Source of the DNA: an uncultured Lachnospiraceae bacterium
GTDB taxonomy: Bacteria; Bacillota_A; Clostridia; Lachnospirales; Lachnospiraceae
Length of the DNA stretch: 10,789 nucleotides
Direction: 5' to 3'
Assembly: GCA_949957035.1 (NCBI GenBank)
Contig: CATLIP010000067.1
Location: forward strand, 1-10,789
Below, piece after piece: positions 7,013 to 10,789 of the stretch. The notes beneath the pieces were generated by a model. The model saw only the letters and a program-made list of their open reading frames with translations. It was not told where the DNA came from and made no database searches. The first letter of the stretch is position 1, and the number at the start of each line of letters is the position of its first letter. A program made the translations under genes and the position numbers.

Positions 7013-8357
7013 TCCCAAGCCTCCCGCCTGCTTCCCGGGAAATCTGCTCCCACACTTCCTGATACGAAAGCCCCTTCTTTCGACAGACTGCCGCCACACT
7101 CTCATATTCGGGATATACTCTGATGCTTCCTTCCCATTCACATACCTTGACTTTTACATCTCCAAGGGATGTCTCAACCGCGCGCACTTCACGCTTCAAC
7201 ACACTGCGTTCCATCTTTATTCTGCGGATTCCAATGGTCGTCGTCTCGCGGAAAATAATCTCCTCCATCTTAGGAACCATTTCTTCGCTGCAAATCACAT
7301 TAAGCTGATACGCCGGACGATTCTTCTTCATATACACCGGCGTATAATGTACATCCCGCGCCCCGGCCTCTAAAAGCCTCTCAGAGGCATACCCAAGCGC
7401 TTCCCCGGTACAGTCGTCAATATTACTCTCTAATTTAAATATATAATCACTCTCTTTTGACTCTGATTCAATCAACATTCCCCGAAGAATACTGGGTCTT
7501 CCATAATCCCTCTTTCCTGCGCCGGTACCAATCCGTCTAATCTTATATCTGTCCGGAAGCTGCCCGGAGGTTCTTAATGCCGCCACAATTGCCGCCCCCG
7601 TAGGCGTCACCAGCTCTGCCTCTGTCGTTGTCATATGCAGAGGAATTTCATGCTGCTGAACAATATTGACTACTGCCGGAACCGGAACCGGGATCACCCC
7701 ATGCTGACATCTGACGGTTCCTCTTCCTTCATATAATTCCGGTACGATAACTTCTGTAATGTTCAAATTGTCCAGGCAAATTGCCACTGCAGCAATATCC
7801 ACGATAGAATCCACAGCTCCAACTTCATGAAAATGTACTTCTTCCATGGTTGTTCCATGAGCCTTTGCCTCTGCCTCTGCCAACACTGTAAATATATCTG
7901 TTGCAATTGACTTGGCTCTCTTGGTAATTCCAGAATTACGAATAATAGCTTCTATCTCCGGCAATCCTCGATGCTCATGTGTGTGTGACTCTTCTCCCCG
8001 GGTATGTTCATGCACATGGCCTCTATACTCTTCTCCTTGAACATGTCCTTCATGTACATGATGCATATGGCCATGCCCTTCCTCTTGAGAATGTACATGT
8101 CCGTATAAATACTCGTTGTCATGGTCATGGTTCTCATGCTCTTTATCCAGAACCACCCGAAAATCGCATGCATCAAGCCCTGATTTCTTCACCCTTCCGA
8201 TCTCTATCTCAAACCCTGAAATCGGAAGGCTTCTAAGCTGCTCTTCTAGTATCCTCTGGTCTGCGCCTAAGTCAAGCAATGCCCCTACCGTCATATCACC
8301 ACTGATTCCACTGTAACATTCCAGATATAATGTATTTCCTGATTCTTCGTATAACAT
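6990..8357 (-). CDS. larC: LarC, CTP-dependent nickel-insertion enzyme (nickel-pincer cofactor cyclometallase)
   Basis: LarC uses CTP to insert nickel into the dithiolated pyridinium mononucleotide, producing the NPN cofactor of lactate racemase and related LarA enzymes. The 455-residue frame carries the family hallmarks: ECYSGISGDM at 13-22, FHEVGAVDSIVDI at 176-188, VTPTGAAIVAAL at 250-261, ESNIDDCTGE at 310-319 and the PVYMKKNRPAYQL region at 340-352. A histidine-rich segment at 74-129 holds 17 His in 56 residues and probably binds or stores nickel. L. plantarum makes LarC from two frames joined by programmed frameshifting, whereas here both halves are in one uninterrupted frame. The start has AGGAGG eight bases upstream, and a promoter lies at 8404-8433. 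It is translated ahead of larE, which overlaps its 3' end. Neither larB nor larA is in the window. Confidence 0.97.
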   Translation of the reverse strand: MLYEESGNTLYLECYSGISGDMTVGALLDLGADQRILEEQLRSLPISGFEIEIGRVKKSGLDACDFRVVLDKEHENHDHDNEYLYGHVHSQEEGHGHMHHVHEGHVQGEEYRGHVHEHTRGEESHTHEHRGLPEIEAIIRNSGITKRAKSIATDIFTVLAEAEAKAHGTTMEEVHFHEVGAVDSIVDIAAVAICLDNLNITEVIVPELYEGRGTVRCQHGVIPVPVPAVVNIVQQHEIPLHMTTTEAELVTPTGAAIVAALRTSGQLPDRYKIRRIGTGAGKRDYGRPSILRGMLIESESKESDYIFKLESNIDDCTGEALGYASERLLEAGARDVHYTPVYMKKNRPAYQLNVICSEEMVPKMEEIIFRETTTIGIRRIKMERSVLKREVRAVETSLGDVKVKVCEWEGSIRVYPEYESVAAVCRKKGLSYQEVWEQISREAGGRLGNEGLSHE

Positions 8358-8403
8358 GTTTACTTCCTCCTGAAATCACCGATTTTTTAATAAATCCGTT
8401 CTC

Positions 8404-8433
8404 ATTATACGCCATATCCTCGGCTAATGTCTA
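8404..8433 (-). promoter_or_regulatory. Promoter of larC-larE
   Basis: On the minus strand TAGACA (8433-8428, five of six consensus bases) and a perfect TATAAT (8409-8404) are separated by 18 bp. Transcription would begin near 8397, about 40 bases before the larC start codon. It lies downstream of the terminator of the preceding gene, so larC-larE should form an independent transcription unit. Confidence 0.75.
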
Positions 8434-8440
8434 ACATTAG
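8424..8440. promoter_or_regulatory. 17-bp palindrome overlapping the larC -35, candidate operator
   Basis: CTAATGT-CTA-ACATTAG is a perfect inverted repeat with 7-bp arms and a 3-bp centre. It covers the whole -35 hexamer of the larC promoter, so a dimeric regulator bound here would block RNA polymerase. The pairing does not extend beyond 17 bp and no U-tract follows the arms, which argues against a terminator. The regulator is not identifiable from the window. A metal-responsive or NPN/lactate-responsive repressor is a guess from the gene's role. Confidence 0.5.
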
Positions 8441-8445
8441 TTAAA

Positions 8446-8484
8446 TAAAAACAGACAGTGCGCTTCTAACGCTCATCTGTCTGT
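8446..8484 (-). terminator. Intrinsic terminator overlapping the end of the small acidic gene
   Basis: ACAGACAG and CTGTCTGT (8477-8484 and 8451-8458) form a perfect 8-bp stem with an 18-base loop. On the minus strand it is followed by TTTTATTT. The upstream arm lies within the last codons of the gene ending at 8473, so the stop codon sits in the loop. The ribosome reaching the stop could therefore delay hairpin formation. Confidence 0.7.
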
Positions 8485-8835
8485 CTCAATTCCTATTACC
8501 TTCCTTAAATATCCCTGCGCTTCCCCCTCCGGCGCATCTGCGTAAAATCTGACGAGCCATTCTTCGTATAATTCAGCATCATCATATTCATGCAATTCCA
8601 CATCTTCCTCTTCCTGTTCAAGCAACTGTTCGAAATCATCCAACCGTTCCTGAAACTGTGGGGAAAATCGTTTCCAAAGCTCCATGTTAAGATCAGTAAA
8701 TCCTAAATACTCCGTTATATAGGATAACCTGTCAAAATCTGAAAAATTCATTTTCTCCATACCGGTTATTAACGCTCTGTCCCGCTCACCACAGAGATAA
8801 AGAAACGCAAACCTCTCCATATCTTCCCGACACAT
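8473..8835 (-). CDS. Small acidic protein of unknown function
   Basis: I do not recognise this 120-residue protein. It has no signal peptide or membrane segment and is probably cytosolic. The N-terminal part (1-60) looks helical and mixed, with two cysteines (Cys2, Cys15) and aromatic patches such as RFAFLYL. Residues 63-92 carry 16 Asp/Glu with a single Arg, and the last 28 residues return to a mixed composition (LVRFYADAPEGEAQGYLRKV). The start at 8835 is chosen because GGAAGG lies eight bases upstream. An in-frame ATG at 8946 would add 37 residues but abuts the preceding terminator and lies upstream of the promoter. A TTGCTT-17 bp-TAGAAT promoter and a terminator at its stop codon make it monocistronic. 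It lies between larC-larE and the ManA-ROK fusion without being linked to either. Dense acidic stretches can mimic nucleic acid or bind cations, but there is no evidence for either role here. Confidence 0.78.
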   Translation of the reverse strand: MCREDMERFAFLYLCGERDRALITGMEKMNFSDFDRLSYITEYLGFTDLNMELWKRFSPQFQERLDDFEQLLEQEEEDVELHEYDDAELYEEWLVRFYADAPEGEAQGYLRKVIGIETDR

Positions 8836-8887
8836 ATTATTTTCCTTCCTTGCCTGACAGTCTACATGCGTATCACTTTTACAACCA

Positions 8888-8916
8888 ATTCTATCTGTTC
8901 TTAGCCATAAAAGCAA
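8888..8916 (-). promoter_or_regulatory. Probable promoter of the small acidic gene
   Basis: On the minus strand TTGCTT (8916-8911) and TAGAAT (8893-8888) are separated by 17 bp. The -10 has one mismatch; the -35 keeps only the TTG core. Transcription would begin near 8881, about 46 bases before the start codon at 8835. This supports that start over the upstream ATG at 8946. Confidence 0.55.
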
Positions 8917-8942
8917 CAAAAACTTGAAATTTCCAAAATATT

Positions 8943-8977
8943 CCAAAAGGCCAGATGGGACATCCCTATCTGGCCTT
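8943..8977 (-). terminator. Intrinsic terminator of the ManA-ROK gene
   Basis: AAGGCCAGAT and ATCTGGCCTT (8947-8956 and 8968-8977) form a perfect 10-bp stem. GGGA and TCCC inside the loop extend it past a one-base bulge. On the minus strand the stem ends in four T residues, then GGAATATTTT, so the U-tract is short and broken. It lies 20 bases after the stop at 8998. Confidence 0.8.
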
Positions 8978-8997
8978 ATATCCTTCTATGAATCTGT

Positions 8998-10789
8998 CTA
9001 AATCAAACTCGCCGCGCCAATCACCCCCGCCCGATTTCCAAGGGACGCAAGCTCAATCTCCGGCAGCTCTCCTTGCGCTCCCCCGAAACAGCCTTCCCGC
9101 ACCATCCGGCGAAGCGGCTCTAAAAGCGCTTCCCCATGCTCTGACAGCCCGCCGCCAAGCAACACCAACTGAGGACGGAAGATATTGACGATATTCACAA
9201 TTCCCACCCCAAGCCGCCGGGCATAAACATCCAACACATGCAAAAGATGCTCGTCTCCCGCCGCCGCTTCCATGAAAATGTCTTCCGCCGTCATATCCCG
9301 CCCAACAGCCCTTCGCACATCCCGGCGAAGGGCCGTCTCAGAAGCATAGGCTTCCAGACATCCCCGGCGGCCGCAGGTACAGGCCTCGCCGTCCTCCACA
9401 ATCACCATATGTCCAAGCTCGCTGCCGCCCATGCCTTTGCCCTCATAAATCTCACCGTCCAAGATGATCCCACCGCCGACTCCCGCACCCAAAGTCAGCA
9501 TAACCACATCCTGACATTCCATGCCCGCACCGGCCACCGCTTCTCCCAGCGCCGCGCAGTCGGCGTCATTGGCGACCTGTATCGGAAGCGGGAAATATGC
9601 CGCCATTATTTTGGCAAGTTCCACCTGTTTCCACCCGATATTATTAGAATAACGCACTACGCCCCGCTTACGGTCAACCGTCCCCGGAACGCCAATCCCC
9701 ACGCCTACACACTGCTCCATGCCAATTCCCTGTTCCTCAAGAAGCATAATCGTCCGTTTGGCAATCTCCTCAAGAACCCTGTCCGGGGCGTATGCGGCGT
9801 CTTTTCCTCCATCCTCATTCCTTTGAAAAACCGCCGTTGGCATCACCGCCTGTGCAAGCAGCTTCTGGTGGATATCCACCAGCCCAATCCGGGTATCCGT
9901 CCCTCCGACCGCAATCCCGATGCGCACAGGCGCAGCCTTCTGACGAATCGTCGTCACCAGCCCATCGCAGGTACCTTCCACATGGTAGCTCCCGCTGCCG
10001 GCAGGAAGGAAAAAACTGTCCCCCTTTCGGAATGGAAGCGTTTCCCCGCCGCTTTGAATCACACCTTCGCCATCCAGAATCAAGATACTGGCAAAGGATT
10101 CCTCCGATACGTTCCCCTCCATCCGCCGCATGAACTTCCCATCCAGATTCATCTTATCCACAGTAAAATAATCACAGTCCGCCACATGGGGATAACTCTT
10201 ATTATCCCGGATAATCGGCACTCGGTTAGTGACGGCAAGCGCCTTCTCGATATGCAAATCCCGCTTTTTCCCATCCTTTCCAACCCTCCCGTAATCATAG
10301 ACACGGTAAGTCACATTAGAATTCTGCTGGATTTCCGCAATCAAAATGTCCTTTCCAATGGCATGAATCGTCCCGGATTCGATAAAAAGCACATCCCCCT
10401 TATGCACAGGCACAGCATTTAACACCTCAAGCAAAGAATCATCCTCAATCCTTCTTGCAAATTCTTCCTTGCTGATTTCCCGTTGAAACCCATAATACAG
10501 GAACGCTTCCTCCCCCGCATCCACCACATACCACATCTCTGTCTTCCCATACTGCCCTTCATTTTGCAGCGCATACCGGTTATCCGGATGCACTTGGATA
10601 GACAGATTATCCTTGGCGTCAATAAATTTGATAAGAATGGGAAAATCTCTAAAACGGCGGCAGTTCTTTCCCAAAACGCCCTTTCCCGCCTCCTCAATAT
10701 ACTGTTTCAGCGACTTCCCGGCAAAGCTTCCATTGGCGATGACCGACGCGCCCTCCGGGTGACAGGACAGCTCCCAAGATTCTGCCAGC
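8998..10789 (-). CDS. Fusion of type I mannose-6-phosphate isomerase and ROK-family sugar kinase (5' end beyond window)
   Basis: One uninterrupted frame of 596 visible codons encodes two complete-looking enzymes. It is open to the right edge; comparison with short Gram-positive ManA proteins suggests 20-40 residues are missing. Residues 1-288 (visible numbering) are a cupin mannose-6-phosphate isomerase: LAESWELSCHP at the start, then zinc-ligand motifs QVHPD (65-69), KTEMWYV (Glu84) and GTIHAIG (His142), ending in FFLPAGSGSYHVEG. After only about six linker residues a ROK domain runs from 289 to the end: GGTDTR (295-300), ND with catalytic Asp408, GAGVGGG (435-441) and the zinc set His460, Cys470, Cys472, Cys477 in the CTCGRRGCLE signature. 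The first phosphate motif reads GIAVGGT, with Ala293 replacing the usual Asp. The likely job is hexose phosphorylation coupled to mannose-6-P/fructose-6-P interconversion. A TTG at 10674 is internal, not the start. Confidence 0.95.
   Translation of the reverse strand, partial: LAESWELSCHPEGASVIANGSFAGKSLKQYIEEAGKGVLGKNCRRFRDFPILIKFIDAKDNLSIQVHPDNRYALQNEGQYGKTEMWYVVDAGEEAFLYYGFQREISKEEFARRIEDDSLLEVLNAVPVHKGDVLFIESGTIHAIGKDILIAEIQQNSNVTYRVYDYGRVGKDGKKRDLHIEKALAVTNRVPIIRDNKSYPHVADCDYFTVDKMNLDGKFMRRMEGNVSEESFASILILDGEGVIQSGGETLPFRKGDSFFLPAGSGSYHVEGTCDGLVTTIRQKAAPVRIGIAVGGTDTRIGLVDIHQKLLAQAVMPTAVFQRNEDGGKDAAYAPDRVLEEIAKRTIMLLEEQGIGMEQCVGVGIGVPGTVDRKRGVVRYSNNIGWKQVELAKIMAAYFPLPIQVANDADCAALGEAVAGAGMECQDVVMLTLGAGVGGGIILDGEIYEGKGMGGSELGHMVIVEDGEACTCGRRGCLEAYASETALRRDVRRAVGRDMTAEDIFMEAAAGDEHLLHVLDVYARRLGVGIVNIVNIFRPQLVLLGGGLSEHGEALLEPLRRMVREGCFGGAQGELPEIELASLGNRAGVIGAASLI

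Noticed and set aside
7013..7141. N-terminal extension of LarE from the ATG at 7141
   Set aside because: These codons lie inside the conserved 3' part of larC, the residues do not resemble LarE, and better starts with ribosome binding sites exist at 7012 and 6997.
8836..8946. N-terminal extension of the small acidic protein from the ATG at 8946
   Set aside because: It has no ribosome binding site, starts against the upstream terminator and lies upstream of the probable promoter. The ATG at 8835 has GGAAGG at eight bases.
9238..10422. A 394-codon open frame on the plus strand across the ManA-ROK gene
   Set aside because: It is antisense to a gene with clear family motifs, its translation is Pro/His/Arg-rich with no recognisable domain, and it has no ribosome binding site. 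It is a frame shadow of GC-rich codons.
10674..10674. TTG start of the ManA-ROK gene
   Set aside because: The frame continues upstream to the window edge with the conserved isomerase N-terminal motif LAESWELSCHP, so the true start is outside the window.

Overview
The window looks like chromosome from a Gram-positive, low-to-mid GC Firmicute, most likely a gut-type Clostridia member (Lachnospiraceae-like). This placement is inferred from the strong AGGAGG-type ribosome binding sites, the sigma-A-like promoters, the Gram-positive short type I mannose-6-phosphate isomerase and the overall gene styles. No rRNA or other phylogenetic marker is present, so the placement is tentative. There is no mobile element, CRISPR array, tRNA or rRNA. 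All genes but one lie on the minus strand.

Layout from left to right. (1) Positions 1-3788, minus: a two-gene ABC exporter-type operon. A 234-residue MacB/LolD/FtsE-type ATPase is followed after 3 bp by a very large FtsX-type permease that runs off the left edge. The permease has a long extracytoplasmic coiled coil interrupted by a 27-bp tandem repeat that encodes a Gly/Asp/Glu-rich linker. (2) Positions 3789-4030: a divergent intergenic region with a clear promoter in each direction. (3) Positions 4031-6058, plus: one stand-alone methyl-accepting chemotaxis protein with an extracytoplasmic Cache-like sensor. (4) Positions 6068-6129: a perfect 19-bp hairpin between convergent genes, with a U-tract only for the minus-strand operon. 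(5) Positions 6158-8357, minus: overlapping larC and larE, two of the three genes for the nickel-pincer nucleotide (NPN) cofactor used by LarA-type racemases and epimerases. They have their own promoter, and a 17-bp palindrome overlaps its -35. (6) Positions 8473-8835, minus: a small acidic protein of unknown function with its own promoter and terminator. (7) Positions 8998 to the right edge, minus: one continuous reading frame fusing a type I mannose-6-phosphate isomerase to a ROK-family sugar kinase.

How the genes work together. The ATPase and permease should form one membrane complex. LarE (sulfur insertion) and LarC (CTP-dependent nickel insertion) act on consecutive intermediates of one cofactor, but larB, which supplies the first intermediate, and any larA-type client enzyme are outside the window. 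The ManA-ROK fusion would phosphorylate a hexose and isomerise mannose-6-P to fructose-6-P in one polypeptide. However, the kinase half lacks the usual acidic residue of its first phosphate-binding motif, so its activity needs testing. The points most worth a second look are this fusion and its altered motif, the three-cysteine LarE, the unsplit LarC with a 17-histidine segment, the larC promoter palindrome, the permease repeat and the unknown acidic protein.
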